Source: Cupriavidus sp. YR651
GTDB lineage: Bacteria; Pseudomonadota; Gammaproteobacteria; Burkholderiales; Burkholderiaceae
Assembly: GCF_900101625.1 (NCBI RefSeq)
Contig: NZ_FMYZ01000015.1
Coordinates: 62,001-126,000 of the forward strand
Length of the DNA stretch: 64,000 nucleotides
Direction: 5' to 3'
The translations under genes and the position numbers were made by a program. Positions 32,691 through 41,200 of the stretch are shown in pieces (position 1 is the first letter of the stretch; every line of letters begins with the position of its first letter). The notes beneath the pieces were generated by a model, which saw nothing but the letters and a program-made list of their open reading frames with translations, was not told the origin of the DNA and did no database searches.

Positions 32691-34115
32691 TCAGCGGCTC
32701 CGCTCAAGCAGGTTCGTCGCCAGTCGCCCCAGGGTCTGCAAAGCGGTATCGAGCTCCGCCGTCCATTCCCAGCTGTAGTTCAGGCGAATGCAATGGCTAT
32801 AGGTGAAGCCCGGCGCAAACATATGGCCGGGCGCAACCGTGATACGGGACGCGAGCGCGGCGTGGTAAAGGTCCATGGCATCGATGCCTTCCGGCATTTG
32901 CACCCACAGGACATAGCCCCCGGCGGGGTGCGATGTCGAGGTGCCTTCGGGAAAGAACCGGCGCACGCTGGCGCTCATGATCTTCGCCTGCTGCGAGTAA
33001 GCCTTGCGGACTCGTCTGAGGTGATAGTCGTATCCATCGTTCTTGAGAAACTCGGCGATGGCCAGTTGCGGGAGCGAAGGCGTGGTCAGCGTGTTCAGGA
33101 ATTTCAACCGTTCCACGTGTTCGTGGTAGCGACCCGCCAGGGTCCAGCCGATTCGGGAGGCGTTCGTCAGCGTTTTGGAGAACGACGAGCAATGCAGGAT
33201 GATCCCGGCCTTGTCGTAGGTTTTCAGGGAGCTCGGATGGCTGGTGCCGTAGTAGAGCTCGCCATACACGTCGTTTTCAATCGCCGGTATGTCCTTCTCG
33301 GTGAGCAGTTCGACAAGCCTTTTCTTCTTCTCGTCGGGCATCTGAAATCCGAGGGGATTCTGGAAGTTCGGCATGACCATGCAGGCAGCAATCTTCTTCT
33401 CGTCGATCAGCTTCGCCAGCGCGTCGATATCGATGCCTTCCACCGGGTCTGTCGCCACCTCGACGGCGCGCATGCCAAGTCTTTCGATCGCGTGGAGCAT
33501 CGCATAGTACGTGGGAGATTCCACGGCAATCGTATCGCCGGGCTTGGCTACCGCCTGCAGGCACAGGTTGATCGCCTCGGTGGCCCCGATCGTGATAATC
33601 ATCTCGTTGGGGTCAATGGCGTAGCCGTTCTCGAGGTAGCGGCGTGAAATCTGCCGGATCAACTGCGGACTGCCCGGGGGCAAATCATCGAGCACGTTCC
33701 ACTTGGTATAACGCCTCGCGATATTGTTGGAGTACTGGGTGATCCGCTGCCATGGGAAGAGCGAGGAATCGGGATAGGGCGAGCCCAGCGCCACCGCCTC
33801 GTCCGAGCGGATGGAGCGCAGCGTCGATAGCACCAACGCGCTCACGTCGACCGCCGATGGTCGCGGGTTCGGTCGGGAGGCTCGCAGTTCGATGGTGGAT
33901 TCCCCGGATCGCGCGCGGACGAAGTATCCCGATTGCGGCCGGCTTTCGATGATCCCCCGGCTTTCAAGCTGTGCGTAGGCCCGGATCACCGTGGTAAGAC
34001 TTATCCGATGATGCTGGCTGGTTTGCCGCACCGACGGTATGCGCTCCCCTGGGAGCAAGACACCTTGCTGGACCAGCGCCTCGATGTCTTCCGCAAGCTT
34101 TTCATACAGTTTCAC
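32691..34115 (-). CDS. MocR-type GntR/aminotransferase regulator
   Basis: The ~474-residue regulator has an N-terminal GntR winged helix (residues about 1-70, with LPGERIPSVRQTSQHHRISL and RAYAQLESRGIIESRPQSGY) fused to a fold-type I aminotransferase domain. The PLP lysine lies in HCSSFSKTLTNASRIGW, and PNFQNPLGFQM and ENDVYGELYY are also visible. MocR proteins use PLP or an amino compound to sense and regulate, usually without transaminating. GTG 34115 is preferred to GTG 34121 because GAGGGG is then spaced five bases. It is convergent with the bd/FUSC operon; its targets are not evident. Confidence 0.85.
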   Translation of the reverse strand: MKLYEKLAEDIEALVQQGVLLPGERIPSVRQTSQHHRISLTTVIRAYAQLESRGIIESRPQSGYFVRARSGESTIELRASRPNPRPSAVDVSALVLSTLRSIRSDEAVALGSPYPDSSLFPWQRITQYSNNIARRYTKWNVLDDLPPGSPQLIRQISRRYLENGYAIDPNEMIITIGATEAINLCLQAVAKPGDTIAVESPTYYAMLHAIERLGMRAVEVATDPVEGIDIDALAKLIDEKKIAACMVMPNFQNPLGFQMPDEKKKRLVELLTEKDIPAIENDVYGELYYGTSHPSSLKTYDKAGIILHCSSFSKTLTNASRIGWTLAGRYHEHVERLKFLNTLTTPSLPQLAIAEFLKNDGYDYHLRRVRKAYSQQAKIMSASVRRFFPEGTSTSHPAGGYVLWVQMPEGIDAMDLYHAALASRITVAPGHMFAPGFTYSHCIRLNYSWEWTAELDTALQTLGRLATNLLERSR

Positions 34116-34679
34116 AAACACCCCTCTTGCTTATCTGATTGTGATGAAAAGCACGCTCCCCCGCGCCCCTTGGCCTGGCGCGGCGTACGCGCCGCGAGGC
34201 CACTCCCTGCAGCCTGGCGAAGCCATCGAGACAACTTATAGTATGCAAGCCGTTGCGCCTCGCCCAAATCGGCCAACGGTGCCTTAGCTCTCAGAATACT
34301 GGCGGCCTGCCCCAACGAGGTTACGGAGAAGGCACGAATGTGCAGGGCGAGCCCGGCGAATCGGGCGACGGGTCGGCTTGAGCGGATTGAGCGGCTTGAG
34401 CGGCTTGAGCCGATAGAGCGGGAATGGCGGATACCTCAGATCCCCCAGGGCTCGGATCTTGTGCAACGCATCAGAGAATCTGGCACAAGACGTCTGTGCG
34501 GGGTTAGCCCGCTCGTGCGTACCTTGCCGGGCCGAGCCCGGATATTTCCAACCATCGCCCACACGACGAAGAAAGGCCTCGCGGACACACGCAACGCGCG
34601 CGACCCCCTGCCGCCGCCAGGTGCCGTCGTGCGCCACGTGATCTCCATCTATTCCACGTGTCCTGCCTCTTGGTCATCC
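34116..34679. other. intergenic region with a short tandem repeat
   Basis: This 560-base gap lies upstream of the MocR gene and downstream of the first molybdoenzyme gene. It holds the 9-bp repeats at 34373-34408 and no gene I can support. The minus-strand frame 34284-34637 translates the repeats as LKPLKPLNPLKP and has no other protein-like feature. Confidence 0.45.
34373..34408. repeat. 9-bp tandem repeat (GCGGCTTGA), four copies
   Basis: Four consecutive units of GCGGCTTGA (one with A for C) are followed by a degenerate fifth. It is a simple sequence repeat in non-coding DNA, prone to copy-number change. Confidence 0.8.
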
Positions 34680-36986
34680 TCACTTGGAAAGATGCAGCAG
34701 GACCGGAACGGACTTGGACGTTGGCGTGCCGCACCCGTCGCCCGTGCTCTCGAGCGGCACCAGCGGATTGGTCTCCGGATAGTAGGCGCCGACGCAGCCC
34801 GCCGGGATGTCATATTCCACGAGCTCGAAGTCCTCGACACGGCGTCTGATGCCGTCTTCCCAAACACTGGTGATATCCACCTTTTGCCCGGCCTTGAAGC
34901 CCAGCCTGGCGAGGTCCGCGGCATTGATGAACACCACGCGCCGCAGGCCAAACACGCCGCGATAACGGTCATCCAGCCCGTAGATCGTGGTGTTGTACTG
35001 GTCATGGGAGCGCGTCGTCATCATGACCAGGAGATCGTCACCATACGCCAGGCGGGCGCGGTGGATCGGCGTGTCCTTGTCGATCCGGTTGATCTTGAAC
35101 TCGGCCTTGCCCGAAGGCGTATGCCACACGCGATGGTTCGCTGCGGGCGTCAAATGAAAGCCTCCCGGAATCGCGACACGCTCGTTGTAGTTCTCGAAGC
35201 CGTCCAGGACCTTTTCGATGACATCCCGGATACGCGCGTAATCCTGCGCGTACCACAACCAGTCGATCTTGCCGGAACCGAGCGTGGCCTCGGCCATGTG
35301 CGCGACGATGGCGGTCTCGGAGCGCAGATGCGGCGAGGCCGGCGCGTTCATGCCGAACGAGACGTGCACCATGCAAACCGAATCCTCGACGGTCACGCCT
35401 TGTGCGACGCCATGCTGCATATCGATCTCGGTGCGGCCGATGGTCGGCAGAATCAGCGAATCCTTGCCGTGCACCAGGTGACTGCGATTGAGTTTCGTGG
35501 CGATGTTCACGGTCAGGTCGCACTGTCGTAATGCTTCGAACGTGCGCTGTGTATCGGGCGTGGCGGCCGCGAAGTTGCCACCCAGCCCCACGAACACCCT
35601 GACCTCGCCTTCGAGCATCGCGCCGATCGTCTTGACGACGTCATAGCCGTGTCCGCGGGGCGGCTCGAAGCCGAAGACCTCCTTGAGCCTGTCCAGGAAC
35701 GCCTGCTCCGGCCGCTCCTCGATTCCCACGGTCCGGTTGCCCTGCACATTGGAATGGCCGCGCACCGGCAGAAGTCCCGCACCGGGACGGCCGATGTTCC
35801 CGCGCATCATCATCAGGTTGGACAGGATCTGGATCGTCGGAACGGAGTTCTTGTGCTGCGTCAGACCCATGCCCCAGCAAGCGATAACACGCTCGCCCTT
35901 TGCATAGACCTGCGTGAGCGCATCGATGTCTTCGTACGAAATACCCGACTCCGCGACGATGTCCGCCCAGGATTCCGCGCGGAGGTCCTCCACGAATGCC
36001 TCATAGCCGTCCGTGTGCTCCCGCACGAAGTCAACGTCGATGAGACGGGTATGACCGTGCAACACGGCTACGTCGTCCATTTCGACGAGCCGCTTTGCCA
36101 TCCCCTTGATCAAGGCGAAGTCCCCGCCCAACTTTGGCTGAAGGAACATCGACGCGATCTTGGTGCTGCTGCCCGTGAGCATTTCCACCGGGTGCTGCGG
36201 GCTCGTGAAGCGTTCCATCCCGCGCTCGCGCAACGGATTGATCGAGACGATCCTGGCACCACGCCGCGCGCATTCCCGAAGCTCGCCGAGCATGCGCGGA
36301 TGGTTGGTGGCGGCGTTGTGCCCAAAGATCAGGATCGTGTCGGCATGCTCGAAATCATCGAGGAGCACCGTGGCCTTGCCGACGCCGATGGTGGTCGGCA
36401 GCCCGCGACTAGTCGCCTCGTGACACATGTTCGAGCAATCCGGGAAATTGTTCGTCCCATAGGCGCGCACGAACAGCTGATAGAGGAAGGCAGCTTCGTT
36501 GCTGGCGCGACCCGACGTATAGAAGGCGGCCCGGTTGGGATTGTCCAGCGCTTTCAGGTGCCGCCCGATCATGGCAAACGCCTCGGACCATTCGATCTGG
36601 CGATACTTGTCGCTCTTCGCGTCGTAGACCATCGGATGGGTCAGCCGACCGTGCTGTTCCAGCTCGAAGTCGGTCTGTTCCATCAACGACGTCACGGTAT
36701 GCGCCGCAAAGAATTCCGGCGTGACGCGCTTGCTGGTTGCTTCGGCCGCCACGGCCTTGACACCGTTCTCGCAGAACTCGAACGTCGACGCGTGTTCGCG
36801 GTCCGGCCATGCGCAACCAGGACAATCGAAGCCATCCGCCTGATTCTGCTTGAACAGGAGTGTGTACTTTCCTGCTGCGACCTTTTCCTTGATCAGGTTG
36901 ATGGCGACATACTTCAATGCCCCCCAGCCTGCTGCCGGGTGGGTATACGGTGCGATTTTTCCTTTCTCGGGTGCTGGAGAGCTCAT
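34680..36986 (-). CDS. YdeP/FdhF-family molybdopterin oxidoreductase, copy 1
   Basis: The 768-residue bis-MGD enzyme belongs to the formate-dehydrogenase-like YdeP branch. Cys55 and Cys58 (FDCPGCAWPD) with Cys72 (FCENG) replace the usual four-cysteine iron-sulfur motif. Cys188 in FPDCSNMCHEATS aligns with the active-site Sec/Cys of FdhF and should bind molybdenum. Also visible are IFGHNAATNHPRMLGELREC, RGHSNVQGNRTVGIEERPEQ and the C-terminal cofactor domain (TTRSHDQYNTTIYGLDDRYR). ATG 36986 has AGGAAC upstream. It is a paralogue of 38326-40605 with a DyP peroxidase between them. YdeP is linked to acid resistance in E. coli; the substrate is unknown. Confidence 0.88.
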   Translation of the reverse strand: MSSPAPEKGKIAPYTHPAAGWGALKYVAINLIKEKVAAGKYTLLFKQNQADGFDCPGCAWPDREHASTFEFCENGVKAVAAEATSKRVTPEFFAAHTVTSLMEQTDFELEQHGRLTHPMVYDAKSDKYRQIEWSEAFAMIGRHLKALDNPNRAAFYTSGRASNEAAFLYQLFVRAYGTNNFPDCSNMCHEATSRGLPTTIGVGKATVLLDDFEHADTILIFGHNAATNHPRMLGELRECARRGARIVSINPLRERGMERFTSPQHPVEMLTGSSTKIASMFLQPKLGGDFALIKGMAKRLVEMDDVAVLHGHTRLIDVDFVREHTDGYEAFVEDLRAESWADIVAESGISYEDIDALTQVYAKGERVIACWGMGLTQHKNSVPTIQILSNLMMMRGNIGRPGAGLLPVRGHSNVQGNRTVGIEERPEQAFLDRLKEVFGFEPPRGHGYDVVKTIGAMLEGEVRVFVGLGGNFAAATPDTQRTFEALRQCDLTVNIATKLNRSHLVHGKDSLILPTIGRTEIDMQHGVAQGVTVEDSVCMVHVSFGMNAPASPHLRSETAIVAHMAEATLGSGKIDWLWYAQDYARIRDVIEKVLDGFENYNERVAIPGGFHLTPAANHRVWHTPSGKAEFKINRIDKDTPIHRARLAYGDDLLVMMTTRSHDQYNTTIYGLDDRYRGVFGLRRVVFINAADLARLGFKAGQKVDITSVWEDGIRRRVEDFELVEYDIPAGCVGAYYPETNPLVPLESTGDGCGTPTSKSVPVLLHLSK

Positions 36987-37299
36987 GGGGGCGGTTCCTA
37001 TCAGAGGCGCAAGTTTTCGGCCAGCCTGGCGGTCAAGCACGCGGTGCGTGCGTATGCGATGACGATAGGGTAGGAGCAGAGGGCAACAGGAAGCGCATAC
37101 AAAAGACCGGCGAGGATTGGAGTACAGTGCCGGACCGCATCCCAATGCCGGGAGACGGCGGAACTGACTACCTCCGCAAAGCAACGGTCTGTACCTGTAC
37201 TTGCCGGATGTAGCGAGGAATCCATCGTCACGCCGGAGTCGGTTCAGACGATCCTCGATTTGCGCCAGTTTCTGATTGTGTTTCGGCCATCCGCGTACG
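36987..37299. other. intergenic region upstream of the first molybdoenzyme gene
   Basis: The 313 bases lie between the peroxidase stop and the molybdoenzyme start, both minus strand. No frame with a ribosome site and no strong hairpin are seen, so the molybdoenzyme gene may have its own promoter here. Confidence 0.45.
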
Positions 37300-38256
37300 C
37301 TAGCTCAGCGCTTCCGGCTCACGTTCCGAAAGGTTTTCCAGCAGTGCGGCCGATGGTACGAAAAACAGCCCACCCGTTACCGCCTTGCTGAAGTCGAGAA
37401 GCCTGTCATAGTTGCCCGGCGGCCTCCCGACAAACATGTTCTCGAGCATTTTCTCGATAGGTTCCGGACTGCGGGCATAGCCAATAAAGAAGGTCCCAAA
37501 CTCTCCCTTGCCCGGGTGACCAAAGGGCATGTTGTCGCGCAGGATCTTCACTTCCTCCCCATCCTTTTCGATGGTGGTCAGTGAGCTGTGCGAGCAGGAC
37601 GGCTTGACTGACTCATCAAGCTCGATGTCTTCGAGCTTGGTGCGACCGATGACTCGTTCTTGCTCTTCCACGGTCAGGTCATTCCACGCATCCATGTTGT
37701 GAATGTACTTCTGGATAAGGACGTAGCTACCGCCGGCGAATGCCGAATCCTCTTCGCCGATGATGGTGAATTTCGCAATATCACTGCCCTCGGGATTCTC
37801 GGTTCCATCGACAAAACCCACCATGCTGCGCATGTCGAAATTTCGGAATCCGTGCACCTCATCGACGACCGAAAGGGCATCGCCGAGACGCTTCATGAGC
37901 TGAGTCGCCAGTTCGAAGCACAAGTCCATCTGCTCGGCCCGGATATGCAGAAGCACGTCCCCCGGCGTCGCGATGGCGCGACGGTTGCCCGGACCGAACT
38001 CCCGGAACTTATGCAACGACAGCGGCTTCGGCCTTCCGAAGAGTCGGTCCCATGCGTCCGATCCGAAGCCACAGACACATGACAGGTTGCCTGCCGGCTG
38101 CCGCTTGCCGACAGACCGAACCAGTGCCGCGACGTCGGCGCACAGCGTTCTGACCGTCGCGGCATGTTGACTTCCGGGAGCCAGAGTTGCCACGATGAAA
38201 ATCGCAGTGCGGGTGATGGGACTGCACACCGCCTGCGGCATTGGGACGTTTTCCAT
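37300..38256 (-). CDS. DyP-type heme peroxidase (YfeX-like)
   Basis: The 318-residue dye-decolorizing-type peroxidase oxidises substrates with hydrogen peroxide using heme. The diagnostic MVGFVDGTENPEG places the distal Asp at residue ~150. The proximal heme-ligand His is ~223 (PSCSHSSLTTIE), and the distal Arg is ~240 in VKILRDNMPFG, followed by EFGTFFIGYARSPEPIEKML. No signal peptide or encapsulin-targeting tail is seen, so it is probably cytoplasmic. It sits between two YdeP/FdhF-like genes on the same strand, 69 bases after copy 2, suggesting shared expression and a link to peroxide stress. Confidence 0.9.
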   Translation of the reverse strand: MENVPMPQAVCSPITRTAIFIVATLAPGSQHAATVRTLCADVAALVRSVGKRQPAGNLSCVCGFGSDAWDRLFGRPKPLSLHKFREFGPGNRRAIATPGDVLLHIRAEQMDLCFELATQLMKRLGDALSVVDEVHGFRNFDMRSMVGFVDGTENPEGSDIAKFTIIGEEDSAFAGGSYVLIQKYIHNMDAWNDLTVEEQERVIGRTKLEDIELDESVKPSCSHSSLTTIEKDGEEVKILRDNMPFGHPGKGEFGTFFIGYARSPEPIEKMLENMFVGRPPGNYDRLLDFSKAVTGGLFFVPSAALLENLSEREPEALS

Positions 38257-38325
38257 TTCTTTTTGGATTGCTCTGACTATGGATAGGGTTTCACTTGCGA
38301 CGTCACGTCCAGGTGCCGCCCATTG

Positions 38326-40605
38326 TCAACCTGGCTCGGCGCGTACCACCCGCACCGGGATCGACTTATAGGATGGCGTGCCACTTTCTGGATCGATATA
38401 GTCGAGTGGCACAAGGACATTGGCTTCGGGGTAATAGGCGGCGACTGAACCACGTGCAATGTTGTCGTACGCGATTGCAGTCAGTCCCTTGAGATGAAGT
38501 TTTCGATTGGAAACGATGGTTTCAATATCGACGACGTCTCCATGCTCGAGTCCGCGTCCGTCCATGTCCGCCGCATTCATGAACAGTACATCGCGCCGGC
38601 CAAATACACCGCGGTAGCGATCGTCCAGAGCATAAATCGTCGTGTTGTATTGGTCGTGACTACGAATCGTCATGAGCCGCAGGACCTCCTCTCCTCCCAG
38701 GACATCGGCATCCTCCTTCACCCCGCCAAATACCGAGAATACGGCCTTCCCCGAGGGCGTCGTCCATTTGCGCTCGGTGGGCGGCAATGGCAAACGAAAG
38801 CCACCAGGCACCCGGATACGCGCATTGAAGTCTTGGAAACCCGGTACGGTTTTCTCAATCAGGTCGCGGATCCTGTCGTAGTCGGCAACCAGATCCGTCC
38901 ACGGCACCTTGCTGTTCGGCAAGGTCGCCTCTGCCATGCCGGCAATGATCGACGGTTCAGAGCGCAGATGCTCGGATGCGGGTGTCAGCTTGCCCGCCGA
39001 CGCATGCACCATCGACATTGAATCTTCAACTGTCACCGATTGGGGGCCGTTTGCCTGGATGTCTAACTCTGTTCGCCCGAGACATGGGAACAGGTACGTT
39101 TCCTTACCCACCAGCAGATGGGTGCGATTGAGTTTTGTACCGATATGCACGCTTAGATCAAGGCTCCCCATCGCGGGGAACGATTGATCCGAATCAGGTA
39201 GGGCCACGGCGAAGTTTCCACCCAGGCAGATCAACGCCTTGGACTTGCCATCTATCATCGCCTGCATCGCTTTCACCGCGTCATGACCATGCTGCCGCGG
39301 CGGCTTGAATCCAAGCGAGTTTTCGATTGCATCGAGAAAGGCTTCGGACGGCTTCTCCGTAATTCCAACCGTCCGATTCCCCTGGACGTTCGAATGCCCA
39401 CGCAGTGGACAGATTCCCGCACCCGGCTTGCCGAAGTTCCCGCGCAAGAAGAGCAAGTCAGCTATCAACCGAACGTTCGCTGTTCCTCTGCAATGCTGGG
39501 TGACCCCCATGCCGTAAGTCACAATTGTTGCATTGGACTTCGCATAGAGCTTAGCGACAGCTTCGAGATCCGCACGAGTGAGCCCACTCGCCTTCTCGAT
39601 GTCTTCCCAGGATGTCGTGTCCATATCCTTTGAAAACGCGTCGAATCCCTCCGTGTTCAGGGCGATAAAGTCCTTATCCAGAATATCTCCCTGATCGGCC
39701 TCCATCGCCAGAAGCGCCTTCATGATTCCTTTCAGGGCAGCCGCGTCGCCGCCGGCGGCAACCTGATAGTAGGTCGAGGCAATTTGCGTTGACCCATAGG
39801 TGGCCATCTCCAGCCAGTTCTGAGGATCAGCAAATCTTTCCAACGCCCTTTCCTTCAACGGATTGAAAACAATAATCGGAACATTCCTCCTGGCAACCTC
39901 ATGTAGTGTGCCCATCATGCGGGGATGATTCGTTCCGGGATTATGACCAATGGCGAGAATCAGCTCGCAGTTGTCGAAATCGTCTAGCGAGACCGTTCCC
40001 TTGCCGATTCCGATCGACAAAGGCAATCCGACACTGGTTGGCTCATGGCACATATTGGAACAGTCCGGAAAATTATTGGAGCCATATTCCCGCGCAAATA
40101 GCTGGAACAAATAGGCTGCCTCATTAGAGGCTCTTCCCGATGTGTAGAACTCAACCTGCTCTGGGGGGAGCCCACGAAGAATCTCCCCGATCCGATTGAA
40201 GGCATCCGCCCATTCAACTGGGCGAAACGTGTCCGTTGGCCGGTCATACACCATTGGATTGGTAATACGCCCCATATCCTCCAGCTGATAATCAGACATT
40301 TGCAGGAGGGATGTCACGGTGTTGCTGGCGAAGAAATCGGGCCGCACGCGTTTGGTCGTGGCTTCCCATGTCACCGCCTTCGCACCGTTCTCACAGAACT
40401 GGAAGGTGGAGCGGTGTTCCTTGTCAGGCCAGGCGCATCCAGGGCAATCGAAACCGTCTGGCTGGTTGGTTCGAAGGAGTGTTATGGGGGCCTTGACACT
40501 CTCCATTTGCGTGCGAATCGCCAGTGTCGTTGCCCGCAACGCTCCCCATCCCCCAGCTGGTCCGTCATAAGGCCGCACGCCGGGTACTTCGCGTCGAATT
40601 GCCAT
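38326..40605 (-). CDS. YdeP/FdhF-family molybdopterin oxidoreductase, copy 2
   Basis: The 759-residue paralogue of 34680-36986 has the same motifs: Cys54/Cys57 (FDCPGCAWPD), Cys71 (FCENG), Cys187 in FPDCSNMCHEPTS as likely molybdenum ligand, AIGHNPGTNHPRMMGTLHEV, RGHSNVQGNRTVGITEKPSE and TIRSHDQYNTTIYALDDRYR. Its codons are visibly less GC-biased than copy 1, hinting at separate acquisition rather than recent duplication. ATG 40605 is chosen because GGGGAG is five bases upstream; a GTG six bases earlier is also in frame. It is the first gene of a run with the DyP peroxidase. FdhD and MoeA genes in the window fit its cofactor needs. Confidence 0.88.
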   Translation of the reverse strand: MAIRREVPGVRPYDGPAGGWGALRATTLAIRTQMESVKAPITLLRTNQPDGFDCPGCAWPDKEHRSTFQFCENGAKAVTWEATTKRVRPDFFASNTVTSLLQMSDYQLEDMGRITNPMVYDRPTDTFRPVEWADAFNRIGEILRGLPPEQVEFYTSGRASNEAAYLFQLFAREYGSNNFPDCSNMCHEPTSVGLPLSIGIGKGTVSLDDFDNCELILAIGHNPGTNHPRMMGTLHEVARRNVPIIVFNPLKERALERFADPQNWLEMATYGSTQIASTYYQVAAGGDAAALKGIMKALLAMEADQGDILDKDFIALNTEGFDAFSKDMDTTSWEDIEKASGLTRADLEAVAKLYAKSNATIVTYGMGVTQHCRGTANVRLIADLLFLRGNFGKPGAGICPLRGHSNVQGNRTVGITEKPSEAFLDAIENSLGFKPPRQHGHDAVKAMQAMIDGKSKALICLGGNFAVALPDSDQSFPAMGSLDLSVHIGTKLNRTHLLVGKETYLFPCLGRTELDIQANGPQSVTVEDSMSMVHASAGKLTPASEHLRSEPSIIAGMAEATLPNSKVPWTDLVADYDRIRDLIEKTVPGFQDFNARIRVPGGFRLPLPPTERKWTTPSGKAVFSVFGGVKEDADVLGGEEVLRLMTIRSHDQYNTTIYALDDRYRGVFGRRDVLFMNAADMDGRGLEHGDVVDIETIVSNRKLHLKGLTAIAYDNIARGSVAAYYPEANVLVPLDYIDPESGTPSYKSIPVRVVRAEPG

Positions 40606-40744
40606 GATCACTCCCCTGGGAATATGCGCCGAGCTCCACGCTCAGGCGCAAATAAGCAAACGCTCCTGACTGAATGAAACGATAGCGCTGCCTATTCAAA
40701 CTCGGCATCGGCTGTTACAAATTAGGCCTCATGAATTGTCCAAT

Positions 40745-40757
40745 GTGATGACATCAC
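40745..40757. promoter_or_regulatory. perfect 6-1-6 palindrome, candidate operator
   Basis: GTGATG-A-CATCAC lies 140 bases upstream of the copy-2 molybdoenzyme start in AT-rich DNA. It resembles GntR- or CRP-class operators, but the CRP spacing is one base short. The regulator is unknown. Confidence 0.35.
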
Positions 40758-40850
40758 TACGCTGAGCCACTCCGGTATATAAAATGCGGTCAAGCAGTAT
40801 ATAAACCAAGAATCATCGGCGACGATCTTTCTTGCGAAGCGCCAGCTTAG

Positions 40851-40955
40851 CGACCATATCGAAATCCCCTCTTCTGGCCGAAGATATTTGCCATAAATTT
40901 CGGAATGGGTGTTGTTTCCGGGTTAGTCATGGTTTATCAATTTGGCACTAATTGG
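40851..40955 (+). pseudogene. fragment of a cytochrome bd oxidase subunit I gene
   Basis: In frame on the plus strand these ~34 codons read [20 protein letters not shown] followed by [14 protein letters not shown]. This matches the resident subunit I at 27746-29155 ([34 protein letters not shown]) with about 8 substitutions and a one-codon gap. A TAG stands just before it (40848-40850), there is no start, and homology ends abruptly after GTNW. The codons are A/T-rich (ATA, TTA, TTT, CAA, AAT), unlike the resident gene, so it is not a recent copy of it. It is a relic of another, probably foreign, cydA/cioA gene. Confidence 0.8.
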
Positions 40956-41148
40956 TGTATGCCCCTGCTCCGGGGCGAAAGTCACACACAATCTTCCGCA
41001 GCGGACCCTTGCTGGCACGCGCAGCCGACCCACGACCTGGTGCGGTGAAAATCACACGCGCCATGTCCTGCACTTCCGTACCAAGCGCTTTGATGTTTGG
41101 AACGGGGCTTTGATGTGCAAGCAGGGCTTTAATGTCCGAAGTCGACAT
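40948..41148 (-). CDS. possible 66-residue hypothetical protein
   Basis: A minus-strand frame begins at ATG 41148 ([20 protein letters not shown]) and ends at 40948 ([10 protein letters not shown]). There is no good ribosome site (GGGGGA abuts the ATG) and no family is recognised. Part of it is made of the phased repeats at 41087-41135, and its 3' end touches the bd oxidase fragment. It may be a relic or a chance frame in a scarred region. Confidence 0.25.
   Translation of the reverse strand: MSTSDIKALLAHQSPVPNIKALGTEVQDMARVIFTAPGRGSAARASKGPLRKIVCDFRPGAGAYTN
41087..41135. repeat. three phased 10-bp direct repeats upstream of the ArsR-type gene
   Basis: GCTTTGATGT occurs at 41087-41096 and 41107-41116, and GCTTTAATGT at 41126-41135. 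Spacings are 20 and 19 bases, near two helical turns. They lie just upstream of a -35/-10 pair, as binding sites of an activator or oligomeric regulator would. Confidence 0.5.
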
Positions 41149-41171
41149 TCCCCCAACCCCCGACCTATACT
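41142..41171 (+). promoter_or_regulatory. candidate promoter of the ArsR-type regulator gene
   Basis: TCGACA (41142-41147) and TATACT (41166-41171) are separated by 18 bases and lie 30 bases before ATG 41201. Confidence 0.45.
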
Positions 41172-41200
41172 GCATCCGTTCCTTCATCAGGCAATGAACT

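Noticed and set aside
34284-34637. 117-codon minus-strand frame containing LKPLKPLNPLKP
   Set aside because: The motif is only the translation of a 9-bp simple repeat; the rest is not protein-like.
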